Virus record (IMG/VR): IMGVR_UViG_3300031706_001038
Span: 1-21,512 of that record
Source of the DNA: a virus
DNA: 21,512 nucleotides
Direction: 5' to 3' (one strand)
A program made the position numbers and the translations under genes. Shown here piece after piece: positions 8,701 to 16,818 of this stretch; the stretch's first letter is position 1, and each line of letters begins with the position of its first letter. The notes beneath the pieces were generated by a model. It ran no database searches, was not told where the DNA came from, and worked only from the letters and a program-made list of their open reading frames with translations.

Positions 8701-11700
8701 CTTGAAAATCAAAGAAATGAAACAGTAGCAGCATTTGAAAGATTACGTAAAACAACTGATGAACTTATTCAAGCTAACTCTGCGCCTGCAGCAGTTGATG
8801 CTTATAAGTCATTCAATACAATTATCGGTGCTCTTGCTAACTCAGGTACAAAGTTTACTCCAACAAAAACAACTTATGATCCAGTTACTGGTCGTATGGT
8901 TATAACAATTGGTACTCACGACTTAACAGTTGGTAGATATGTAAATCTTGCAAAAGAAAGCTTCACATTCACATGCTCAAGCGATAACTTCAAGACTGAG
9001 ATCAGTCACCCAAGAGCGTCTGAAAAAGCTTATCTAGCTGCGTTGCCAATCATTGAAACATCAGCAAAAACAATTACTGTTAACCCAGGATTAACTGCTG
9101 CTAACTTTGAGCATAGATTTGTAAGTGCTAAAGATGATGCAGTATCAGTTATTGGTGAAGCAATTACTTTCTCTGATAATAGTGGCATCCCAGTTGCTAA
9201 GCGTAATGCTCGTAAGCAACTACAAGTCAACAGAGAGTTCGTACAAGATTATATGGCTGATTGGGTAGACAATGAATTCTACTTCTATGACAGCAAGAAA
9301 TGCCACAGAGATACAGAAGAGTATATCTTACCTGCAGTTCAAAGAGATGTATTGCTTGGAACAAACTATAACGCAATCCAAACTGGTGCAGCTTATCGTA
9401 CTAAGTCTGGTGAGGTAAGTGTTACTGATCAATTAGCTCAAACAGTTGGTTCAATTAACTATCTTAAAACACAAACAGCAGCTTTAGTAAGTAACTCAAT
9501 TGCTGGAAATAGAGCTAACGAATCATTCGACGAAATGTCAAGATTGCTCAACAACAATGGCAAGAAGTATACTCCTACAAATGCAGTATATAGTCCAACT
9601 TCAGGTACAACAGTACTTACGATTGGTACTCACGATTTTGCTATAGGTGATAGTGTATTCATTGAGCCAAATAGTTTAACATTCACATGTGCACTTGACG
9701 GTAATTCAACTGAGCATTCTTATCCAACAACTGAATTTATTAACTATACTCCTACAACTGCGTCATATGATCCAGCCACTGGTGAGTTTAGTGTAAATAT
9801 CGGATCAAATGCTCTTAAAGCTGGTGATTTTGTAGAGTTCAAGCCAAACTCAATTGTATTTACTTGTGCAATGGATGATAATGTAACTAATCACCCAGCA
9901 CCTGAATCACATCACCCATTCTATAAGAAACAAATCGTTATCGACAGAGTTGACGGTTTCACTATTCATATGAATGTTGGTAGTGTTGTAAACGGTGGTG
10001 GACTTCATACCTTTGTATCAGCAGCAACAAATGCTATACAAGCAGAAAAAAGACATCCTGCTTATAAGAAACCTGTTAAGATTTCTGATAGAGATGCAAC
10101 AACAATTACACTAAACGTTGGTGAGTCAAGTGACACATCAGTCCATACTTTTGTATCAGCAACATCTAATGCGATTCGCGAAGGTGACATGTGGACAGGT
10201 ACATTCACTCCACAAACTGCTACATACGATCCAGTATCAGGCGACATGGTTCTTACAATCGGTTCACATGATTTACCAGTAGGTAAGTGGATTGAAATTG
10301 CTCCTGAATCAATGGTATTTAGTTGTGATGTTGGTGGTGTAACAGGAACAGATGCTGCTCCATTATACGACCACCCAGCTTATAAAGAGCCAGTAAGAGT
10401 TAAAGCAATTACTACAGACACAATTACAGTTAATGTAGGTAATGCAAATGGCCACGCTAATAACCATACTTTCGTAAGTGCAGATGCAGATTGTATCGAT
10501 GCTAACGCATTATACTTCTCAGATCCTGCTAAAGTATTAAAAGCTTATACTCCAACAACTGCAACATACGATCCAGTAACTGGTGAATTTGTAGTTACTC
10601 TTCCATCACATGATCTTACTACTGACGATCATATCGAATTGCAGCCACAAAGCTTTGTATTTAGTTGTGCTGCAAATGGTGGAGGTAATGACTTCTCACC
10701 ACGTATTGGAGACTTTGCATATAAGTTACCATTAGCAATTAGTGCAGTAACAACAAATACAGTAACAATTAATGTTGGATCTGCCGGTACAAACACAGAC
10801 GTACATACATTTGTAAGTGCTGACGAAGGTGCAGTCATTAAGGTTGCAGGTTCTCAACAAGGTGTATACGCATCTAGAATCTTGCAGAAGAACAAAGCAT
10901 ATCTACAAGCTGAAGTCGATGCATATATGAATGATAACTACTTCATCTATGACAAAGATAAGTGTATGCGGGATACAGGTTATATCTTAAATGCTGTAGC
11001 CAGAGACGTTGCAACTGATTCAAATGTCAACTCGATATATGTTGGTAAAGGTTATAGAATTGGTACGGTCGGTGCAAACAACGTAGTTAACAACCAGCTT
11101 ACTCAAACAGTCGGTGCAATTACTTGGTTAAAAGGTAAAATTGCAACTGAAGTATTATCTAACGCTAATCAAATCGCAATATCAAATGCTGCATTCGATG
11201 AAATTATCGACATTATGACAAACGGAAATGCTGCTGCTAATGATGTTAACTTTGGTGGAGCTTCATTATCAGATGATTCATTCAACGGTGCTCATGCATT
11301 AAGAGTTAACAAAGCATTCATACAAAAAGAAGTTATTGCTTGGATTACTGCTAATCATCCTGGATTTGTATATAGTCAAGTTGCTTGTGAAAGAGACTTA
11401 GGTATCTTTGTAGATACAGCTTCTTGGGATTTACAACACGGTGGCAACGCTGCTACGGTAAATAATTCAAGACTTTACTTTGAAAATGCTTTACCAGTAT
11501 TAAGTGATGGTGAAATTGTTCCAACGTCAGGCGCATATGAGTTTGTTTCTTACTTAGTAGGACAAATTGTAAGAGGCGAAACAGTTACTCCTTTACAAGG
11601 TGTTGTAAATCAAATATTAACTGAAGAAGAATCATTTAGCCCAACAAATGCTACTTACGATCCAGTAACTGGTATTATGGAATTAACAATTGGTGTACAT

Positions 11701-14700
11701 ACTTTCGAAGTTAACGATCGTATTACTATCGACCCTAACGCTATTACATTCCAGTGTGGATTTGGTGGTGGTGGTACTGATTCTCACCCAAATACAAACG
11801 ATCCTAACCTTGGCAAACCATTCATTATTACAGCAAAAACTGCTCAAACTATTACAGTAAATGCTGGCTCAGCCGGAACTAATACTGACGTACACAGTTT
11901 TGTTAGTGCTATAACCGATAGTGTTAGAGCTGCTAGTATGGCAGATGCTTATACTCCAACCGACATTGCATATAATCATACATCTGGTGTTATGACAATG
12001 ACATTAGGTGATAGACACAGATTTGCTAAAGGCGATTATGTAATCTTTGATGAAAACTCAATTACATTTAGTTGCGCAAGTAATGGTGGAGGCAATTTAG
12101 CTCACCCACGTCCATCCGATCCAATCTTTAACAAGCCAGTTAGAATTGATTCGGTTACAGGAACAACAGTTACATTACAAGTTGGTCCTGCTAAGGTCGA
12201 TGCAGTACATACATTTGTAAGTGCTACAACAAACGGTGTAAGAAGATCATTAGATGTAGATACTTCTACTAGAGCTGTAAACTTATTCGCTCAAATTGGT
12301 GAGACCATCGAACAAAATGATGGTACAGTTCCAACAGTTATAGAAACACCTGCCCTAGTAGCAGCAGAAGCGATCATAGGTCAGAAACCTAAGTATCAAA
12401 CTGAAATCATCGATTACATCTACGAAACATATGCAGGTCACGGTTATGAAACTGCTAAATGTGCAAGGGATGTTGGATATATTGTTGACGCAATCTCAGA
12501 AGATCTAGAGTATGGTGGCGATAGTGCTACAATACACTCTGCGAGATATTACTTTGAAGGTGCAGTAAATACTTTACCATATTATCAAAGAGAACCATCA
12601 AAATTGGCATTCACACATATCGCTAATGTTATGGAAAAAGTTGTTAAGAACGAAGTACAAGAGCCACACTTTGGTGCACAGTTTACACCAACTAATGCTA
12701 CTTACAATCCAGTAACTGGTATTATGGTTGCTACTATTGGCACTCACACTCTTACAACTGCTGATCACGTTTGGTTTAAACCAGACGCAATTACATTCTC
12801 TTGTGATAATGGTTCCGGCCCTGCAAACCATGCAAGCCCTGAAGCACATCATCGCTTCTATAACAAAGCATGTCCAATTATTGGTGCTGATGCAACAACG
12901 ATTACAATGTGGGTAGGTAATGCTGGGGTATACACAGGAGCACATACATTCGTAAGTGCGATAACTAACGCTATTAGCGAAGTTACAGGTAACCTTGTTA
13001 AGCAAAATGTTAAACTAGCAGCAGCCGATACAGCAACCGCACTTGAAGCTAAGACTCTTGCACTGGTTATTGCTAATATCGTAGATGATAGATTGGTTGT
13101 CCCAGATTATAGTGGATCACTTGATATATCACTTGGTCAGCAAACACCTTATCCATTACCAATTGCAAATGCTGCAACAGCTCCTCTTATGGAACCAAGC
13201 AGAACATTCGCAAGAAAGTCATTACAATGGAACAGAGAGTTTATTCAAGAAGAAGTTGTTAGATTTGTTCGAAATAATAATTATACTTACGATGAAGCAA
13301 AATGTGCTAGAGACGTAGGATTTATCATTGATGCAGTTGCAAGAGATGTTCAGACTGGTTCTGATTATCCTTCACAGTATTACGGTAGAGCTTATCGTGT
13401 AGGTACAGCACTTGCACAAAATGTGATCGAGTCTCAGTTAGCAGAAACAGTTGAAGCTATCGAATATGTAAGAGATGATATTTTACCAAGACTTGCTGGT
13501 GTAGCATTAACAAGAGCAACAGCGGCATTTACTAATGTAATCAATATCATGAAAAACGGTACTGCCGGAATTACTTACGATTATGGATTTGGTAATGTAG
13601 GTGCTTCAGACAATGCTGCAACAGACGGCTTAACTCTTAACATACCATTTATTCAACAAGAAGCAATTTCTTGGATTGCAGTTAATAATGCAAGCTTAGT
13701 ATATAATGAAGCAAAATGTAGAAGAGATACAGGACTGTTAATTGAAGCTGCAGCTTATGATATTAGACATGGTTCTAATGTTGCAATGAGAGATTTTGCT
13801 AAGCTTTACTTTGAAAACGGTATTAACGTTGGATTACCTGAAGCACAAAGAGCACCAACTGCTGCTCTATATAATCACTTAGCATCAGTAGCAGAGACAG
13901 TTGTTCTTAAACAAACAGTAACTCCTACTACTGGAAACTCAGTTGCTCAGGTAACTGCTGGATTCGGTAACGTTGTTGGAGCCTCAGGTATTGAAGTTGA
14001 ATTACTGATTAAGATCGTAGCAGATATTATTGCTGAAGATTCATTAATTAATCTACCACAAGTTAGAGAAGCAGCAGTAACCGATGCAGCTGCAACTGGT
14101 TATGATCAAGAAGAGTCAGTTGCTCTTATCCTTGGACGTAAGGATACACTTGGTGGAGCGGTTGTTCAATACTTAAGCGATAACTTTGCATTCCTACAAT
14201 ACTCTGAAGAGAGATGCCGTAGAGATACAGGTTATATTGTAGATGCTATATCACACGATATTCAATATGGTGGTAACTCTGCAATGCACGGTACTGCAGA
14301 ACTTTACTTTAAGAATGCAATAAATATCTTGCCAATCGACCAACGTAAAGCAACAAGAGAAGCCTTCGAATATATGGCTAAAGTTGTTCAACATGTTGTA
14401 CGTAACGAATATATCCCACGTGATCTTGGAAATCAATTTAGCCCAACTGGTGCTACATATAATCCTGATACTGGAATCTTTACTGCAACACTAGGCGCAG
14501 GACATAAGCTTAAAGCCGGTGATCATGTAATGATTGCTCCTGAAAGTATTGTATTCACATGTAGCTTAGACGGTGACCTTGCTGAACATCCATCACCACA
14601 ACTAGGTGATCCATACTATAATGCACCATATCCAATTACTGCAACCGATGCTACTACAATCACTATGCAAGTTGGTAAGGTTGCTTACGGTAAAGGTGGC

Positions 14701-16818
14701 GGAGCCCATACATTCGTAAGAGCATCATTAAATGCAATTACTCAAGTTATCGGCAACCCAATAAAGCAAGAAATGCCAACTATAGCAGCCAGAAGAACAA
14801 TTGGTACTGAAGTTATGAACCTTGCATTAATGCTAAGTAAAGTTGCAGATGATAACAACCCAGCAGCAATACCTGCAAGAGTTGATCCATTCGTAAACTG
14901 GATTGATGCAGATATTCTTGCTGCTAAGAACGCTATTGATAATGGCACAGTTCAAATGGCAACTGATCTACAAACATACATTTACGATACCTATAACGGT
15001 ATTAGTTACTCTAAAGAGAAATGTCGTAGAGATGTTGGTACAATCATTGATGCATTATCACACGATGTTAACTACTCAACAAATTACGCTATGGTTCAAA
15101 CTGCAGGTCTTTACTTTGTAAATGCTGTATCAGTATTACCGGTTGATCAAAGACAACAAACTGCTAGGTTCTTCACTGAATTAGCAGACACGGTAGAAAA
15201 GATCGTAATTGGTGGAACAATCGATACTGCAGTATTAAGTCACAGTTCTACAACACAAGATACTACAACTTACACAGCAGCAACCGCGGTTGAAGCCGAA
15301 GAAGTAGCAGATCTTACAAGAATCGTTGAAGATGCAGTACGCAGAGATAGCATAGACGTTATCCCAGCAATTACTGATCCTAACACTTCTTGGGTTGACG
15401 CTTCTAAGATATGGGCAGCAGCAGAGATTGATGATAATCTTGACGAATTGGCAGATGATGTAACTCAATTCTTGAAAGATACATTTACTATTGTTGATTA
15501 CAGCAAAGCGAAATGTCGTAGAGATGCAGGATATATTCTAGACGCTATGAGCTGGGATCTTAACTACGGTGGTAACCTTGCTACTAGATGGAATGCAGCC
15601 TTCTACTTCTGGAATAACGAATTAAGAGTTCCTGAAGATACAAGAGCAGCAACTGCTCAAGCATATCGTCAACTTGGTAGAATCGTATCACAGGTTGTTA
15701 GAGGTACTTATCCTGGTCAGGTTATTAGATCAGAACTTGGTACTGAAGTACAGTCTACGCAGGCAACTGATCTAGGCTTAATCTTCTATAACGCACTATT
15801 CTATAATACTGTTAACAAGCTTGGACCAACTATTAATCCAAACTTTGCTTGGGAAACTAATAAAACTTTCAACTTTGCTAAGGATATTCTTGATAGCAAT
15901 AAGAGTAGAATACAACGTGAAGTACAAAGATTTATTACTGCAGAATACAAGTTTATTGATCTACCTAAAACATATCGTGATGCTGGTAACTTTATTAAAA
16001 TTATCGGTAACGACTTTAGATATACTGATCCATCGCTTAATCCTAGCAACATATATAATAATGCGCAAGGCGGAGCAGGTGCAGATGCAGCTTCAAGATC
16101 CTTCGTTGGTGCATTGTTTAATATTGACGCTCAGCACGTATTCCCAGTGTTTAATCCACCGGCAGCATTTGCTGATTGGCGTAAGCTAAGATTTAAAGGT
16201 ACTGTTGTTGATGCAGCAGCACGTGATCTACTTACAGCAGTTCCGGCGACAAGCACAGTTAAGAGATGGGATTGTTATATTATCCCAACTGATAATAATG
16301 TAAATCGTTATGTAGGAGAAATATTCTACTGGACTGGTACAACTTGGGCAGCAGCTGGAACAAATAACACTGAGTTGTTAGCAGCCTTCACTGGTGCTTG
16401 GACACAGATGAAAACTTATATAAATAACAATATTGCTCCAGACACACCACACAGAACAATGGTAACAGAATTGATTGATAACGTAATTATAGATAGTATT
16501 ATACGACCTGACTTCTTAGTCTTTGGATCGTTGGTTGAATCTATTGCTCACCAGTTTAACGGTGCATCGGCAGGTGTTAACAGAAACGCCTTACCGCTGA
16601 ACTTCAGAAACGTGGGTGCTGCTATCGGTGCTAATGCTTCGGTATTATCAGAAAATGGTGGTAGAATCAGATGGTCTGGATCAGATGAATTAAATAACCA
16701 GTACTTCGCGCGAGGTCTTAAGATTAATGGTAGAACAGGTCGTATCGAAGGTAGACCGTTTACATCATCAGTACGAAAACTCGCAAGAAGAGCTTCTAAC
16801 TCAAGGGCAGCACTATAA
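5749..16818 (+). CDS. Giant modular fibre-like virion protein (3,689 residues)
   Basis: A giant structural protein, roughly 400 kDa, probably a long tail fibre or adhesin-like appendage. Parts in order: conserved N-terminus (1-55; EDLFVIVNLIQGDDGTKNITRKEL) likely for virion attachment; Asn/Ser/Thr-rich stepwise repeats (about 58-357) resembling a pentapeptide-like beta helix; a pectate-lyase-type right-handed beta helix from about 402 (VASDGDDTYPG, then HISVGPGTYYVDEPI) to about 755; a long region (about 800-3435) of two interleaved repeat families (A, Cys-containing helical; B, beta); and a C-terminal domain with FGSLVESIAHQFN (from 3592) and RIRWSGSDELNNQYF. No signal peptide, membrane segment, protease or lyase catalytic residues are evident. 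It is read from its own late promoter and ends in a TAATG overlap with the next gene. Similar giant proteins occur in marine T4-like phages; their role has, as far as I know, not been shown. Confidence 0.9.
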   Translation: MSKISELGPITGANTRSEDLFVIVNLIQGDDGTKNITRKELVQALQYEVFDRITITGGSISSVRIFNSTIEDNVMNRNIFNNGTIDNSVIEDSDINNGTMTATAVANVTILGSDFSDGTGNNNVFTNTIVDFGALNNSTGNNDIFTNSTIDDSFFNNVTIDQGTANGLILTNISIDELILEDALISNSTIVTTDFSNGTITDTVISGNTFLFDTFISNSEITNTDLDDVDITNSRFSNGFIWDTLISNSSIIDTTANNIVITSSALNDSTANNTNITNSDFSNGTGTDNTFTNPILENATLTGSMDAVVATNISIGSSTSDNLVQQRSIIKNSDIEESVVANSSIVESELVDFDMNLTKAFEPMLDEDSYFALKNVKTGDTEKMTYRQLYDEFSKKTEKSLKVHVASDGDDTYPGTILQPIRTLKRAEELALQKAGGSFDRNDINNAVHISVGPGTYYVDEPIMLPDDCSMTSTAGQYATVIQKKKGWEQTNGVLVGSGCYVQGFGYMNFEVDNFDQPTGGFAIAYRPGALLRRSPYLRDSTQLSNFNRLDVEPPLNPFNSKGTILDLGRELYLVSGHSAQNQFELDDEVTFSSGATGFISYIADIDSNRQIYIRNLKGNVDVGDILYAQRGGTGTIESIGIDDFPNRLVGRGGGCLLADRAVLDTDSLYTYVLCFGFTPRTQNGTGYVAKNGAGVNGIGSLSIFTRQAFFALDGGQMTLNNSGSQFGDISMRARGSTVIIKPAQATQVDGVSINLISNSAFADTLDDNQGEIVDDMIHYLTANTTTGFNGAPGLGYQGYNADKCFRDTGLIVDSASYDVATNSNYWGRLNGITYRSPISYIVVNDQMTETVGSINHIKGEIEHIFTNEQTGEVLTRLDRSLDQTLNILQNGEDAADPIIFANTGDTDAVASRELVQDNRALIINEFVDWIDNNDEFYAYDGVKCERDVKEYILPATKFDMMLDTNYNAVTTGLAYYVNTARTSLENQRNETVAAFERLRKTTDELIQANSAPAAVDAYKSFNTIIGALANSGTKFTPTKTTYDPVTGRMVITIGTHDLTVGRYVNLAKESFTFTCSSDNFKTEISHPRASEKAYLAALPIIETSAKTITVNPGLTAANFEHRFVSAKDDAVSVIGEAITFSDNSGIPVAKRNARKQLQVNREFVQDYMADWVDNEFYFYDSKKCHRDTEEYILPAVQRDVLLGTNYNAIQTGAAYRTKSGEVSVTDQLAQTVGSINYLKTQTAALVSNSIAGNRANESFDEMSRLLNNNGKKYTPTNAVYSPTSGTTVLTIGTHDFAIGDSVFIEPNSLTFTCALDGNSTEHSYPTTEFINYTPTTASYDPATGEFSVNIGSNALKAGDFVEFKPNSIVFTCAMDDNVTNHPAPESHHPFYKKQIVIDRVDGFTIHMNVGSVVNGGGLHTFVSAATNAIQAEKRHPAYKKPVKISDRDATTITLNVGESSDTSVHTFVSATSNAIREGDMWTGTFTPQTATYDPVSGDMVLTIGSHDLPVGKWIEIAPESMVFSCDVGGVTGTDAAPLYDHPAYKEPVRVKAITTDTITVNVGNANGHANNHTFVSADADCIDANALYFSDPAKVLKAYTPTTATYDPVTGEFVVTLPSHDLTTDDHIELQPQSFVFSCAANGGGNDFSPRIGDFAYKLPLAISAVTTNTVTINVGSAGTNTDVHTFVSADEGAVIKVAGSQQGVYASRILQKNKAYLQAEVDAYMNDNYFIYDKDKCMRDTGYILNAVARDVATDSNVNSIYVGKGYRIGTVGANNVVNNQLTQTVGAITWLKGKIATEVLSNANQIAISNAAFDEIIDIMTNGNAAANDVNFGGASLSDDSFNGAHALRVNKAFIQKEVIAWITANHPGFVYSQVACERDLGIFVDTASWDLQHGGNAATVNNSRLYFENALPVLSDGEIVPTSGAYEFVSYLVGQIVRGETVTPLQGVVNQILTEEESFSPTNATYDPVTGIMELTIGVHTFEVNDRITIDPNAITFQCGFGGGGTDSHPNTNDPNLGKPFIITAKTAQTITVNAGSAGTNTDVHSFVSAITDSVRAASMADAYTPTDIAYNHTSGVMTMTLGDRHRFAKGDYVIFDENSITFSCASNGGGNLAHPRPSDPIFNKPVRIDSVTGTTVTLQVGPAKVDAVHTFVSATTNGVRRSLDVDTSTRAVNLFAQIGETIEQNDGTVPTVIETPALVAAEAIIGQKPKYQTEIIDYIYETYAGHGYETAKCARDVGYIVDAISEDLEYGGDSATIHSARYYFEGAVNTLPYYQREPSKLAFTHIANVMEKVVKNEVQEPHFGAQFTPTNATYNPVTGIMVATIGTHTLTTADHVWFKPDAITFSCDNGSGPANHASPEAHHRFYNKACPIIGADATTITMWVGNAGVYTGAHTFVSAITNAISEVTGNLVKQNVKLAAADTATALEAKTLALVIANIVDDRLVVPDYSGSLDISLGQQTPYPLPIANAATAPLMEPSRTFARKSLQWNREFIQEEVVRFVRNNNYTYDEAKCARDVGFIIDAVARDVQTGSDYPSQYYGRAYRVGTALAQNVIESQLAETVEAIEYVRDDILPRLAGVALTRATAAFTNVINIMKNGTAGITYDYGFGNVGASDNAATDGLTLNIPFIQQEAISWIAVNNASLVYNEAKCRRDTGLLIEAAAYDIRHGSNVAMRDFAKLYFENGINVGLPEAQRAPTAALYNHLASVAETVVLKQTVTPTTGNSVAQVTAGFGNVVGASGIEVELLIKIVADIIAEDSLINLPQVREAAVTDAAATGYDQEESVALILGRKDTLGGAVVQYLSDNFAFLQYSEERCRRDTGYIVDAISHDIQYGGNSAMHGTAELYFKNAINILPIDQRKATREAFEYMAKVVQHVVRNEYIPRDLGNQFSPTGATYNPDTGIFTATLGAGHKLKAGDHVMIAPESIVFTCSLDGDLAEHPSPQLGDPYYNAPYPITATDATTITMQVGKVAYGKGGGAHTFVRASLNAITQVIGNPIKQEMPTIAARRTIGTEVMNLALMLSKVADDNNPAAIPARVDPFVNWIDADILAAKNAIDNGTVQMATDLQTYIYDTYNGISYSKEKCRRDVGTIIDALSHDVNYSTNYAMVQTAGLYFVNAVSVLPVDQRQQTARFFTELADTVEKIVIGGTIDTAVLSHSSTTQDTTTYTAATAVEAEEVADLTRIVEDAVRRDSIDVIPAITDPNTSWVDASKIWAAAEIDDNLDELADDVTQFLKDTFTIVDYSKAKCRRDAGYILDAMSWDLNYGGNLATRWNAAFYFWNNELRVPEDTRAATAQAYRQLGRIVSQVVRGTYPGQVIRSELGTEVQSTQATDLGLIFYNALFYNTVNKLGPTINPNFAWETNKTFNFAKDILDSNKSRIQREVQRFITAEYKFIDLPKTYRDAGNFIKIIGNDFRYTDPSLNPSNIYNNAQGGAGADAASRSFVGALFNIDAQHVFPVFNPPAAFADWRKLRFKGTVVDAAARDLLTAVPATSTVKRWDCYIIPTDNNVNRYVGEIFYWTGTTWAAAGTNNTELLAAFTGAWTQMKTYINNNIAPDTPHRTMVTELIDNVIIDSIIRPDFLVFGSLVESIAHQFNGASAGVNRNALPLNFRNVGAAIGANASVLSENGGRIRWSGSDELNNQYFARGLKINGRTGRIEGRPFTSSVRKLARRASNSRAAL
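5920..6820 (+). repeat. Asn/Ser-rich stepwise repeats (predicted beta helix) in the giant protein
   Basis: The encoded stretch (residues about 58-357) cycles through phrases such as IFNSTIED, FNNGTIDNSVIED, FSNGTITDTVISG and ITNSDFSNGTG. An alternation of one hydrophobic residue with small polar residues and Asn turns is what pentapeptide-like or narrow beta-helix rungs look like. The copies are diverged at DNA level, so this is an old protein repeat rather than a recent tandem duplication. Confidence 0.7.
6952..8010 (+). other. Pectate-lyase-like right-handed beta-helix domain in the giant protein
   Basis: From residue about 402 the protein reads VHVASDGDDTYPGTILQPIRTLKRAEELA, then HISVGPGTYYVDEPIMLPDDC. 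This is the usual entry to parallel beta-helix domains of the pectate-lyase/DUF1565 type (a Gly-Asp-rich cap, a PxRTLKxA helix, then PGTY). Gly-rich strand phrases continue to about residue 755. In tail fibres such domains can bind or cut glycans, but I see no obvious catalytic cluster, so a structural role is equally likely. Confidence 0.6.
8146..16050 (+). repeat. Repeat family A: Cys-containing helical repeat, 11 clear copies plus 1 degenerate
   Basis: A motif of about 40 residues, consensus Y...KC.RD.G.I.DA...D...G.N, recurs with starts at 8146, 8566, 9286, 10948, 11371, 12445, 13288, 13702, 14200, 15007 and 15499. The Cys and the RD pair are present in all 11. A twelfth, degenerate copy near 15949-16050 keeps YRDAG but has Thr (codon at 15970) where the Cys should be. 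Most copies are preceded by a helix such as NREFIQEEVVRFV. Two subtypes can be told apart by what follows: one ends in G.AYR and then QL.QTVG.I..LK (8146, 9286, 10948, 13288; 8566 is a looser member); the other has YGGN.A...A.LYF and then a VV..VVR.E helix (11371, 12445, 13702, 14200, 15007, 15499). Confidence 0.85.
8851..14742 (+). repeat. Repeat family B: about 98-residue beta repeat, nine copies
   Basis: A unit of about 98 residues, consensus F(T/S)PT.ATYDPVTG.M..TIG.H, then (T/S)F(T/S)C, then HP, then TIT.NVG and HTFVSA, recurs at 8851-9144, 9565-9738 (truncated), 9742-10038, 10201-10497, 10543-10836, 11632-11928, 11947-12243, 12679-12978 and 14434-14742. An extra half unit lies at 10054-10176. 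The Cys of the F.C motif is present in all nine. The His of HTFVSA is present in every copy that reaches that point. The pattern suggests an immunoglobulin-like or other small beta domain. It is familiar from marine phage fibres, but I know of no assigned function. Confidence 0.85.
16419..16426 (+). promoter_or_regulatory. Possible internal late promoter
   Basis: A second exact TATAAATA sits inside the giant gene, about 390 bases before the start of the 140-residue gene. It encodes part of TYINNN, so its codons could arise by chance in an AT-rich gene. If active it would give extra late transcript for the two downstream genes. Confidence 0.3.
16803..16807 (+). promoter_or_regulatory. Ribosome binding site of the 140-residue gene
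   Basis: AAGGG within the last codons of the giant gene lies 10 bases before the ATG at 16818. This start overlaps the giant gene's stop by one base (TAATG). Confidence 0.6.

Larger units (their letters stand above)
16051..16818 (+). other. C-terminal domain of the giant protein
   Basis: After the last degenerate A repeat the repeats stop and a unique region begins (FPVFNPPAAFADWRKLRF, then a segment with IFYWTGTTWAAAG). The final 100 residues (FGSLVESIAHQFNGASAGVN, RIRWSGSDELNNQYF, and a basic Arg/Ser-rich tail) are the most conserved-looking part, in my memory of related phage proteins. This end may be the trimerisation or attachment module. The basic tail RKLARRASNSR is unusual for a fibre tip. 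Confidence 0.5.

Noticed and set aside
12598-13005. Cysteine-rich minus-strand open frame
   Set aside because: It mirrors a B repeat of the giant gene; the apparent cysteines come from reverse complements of common GCA/ACA codons.
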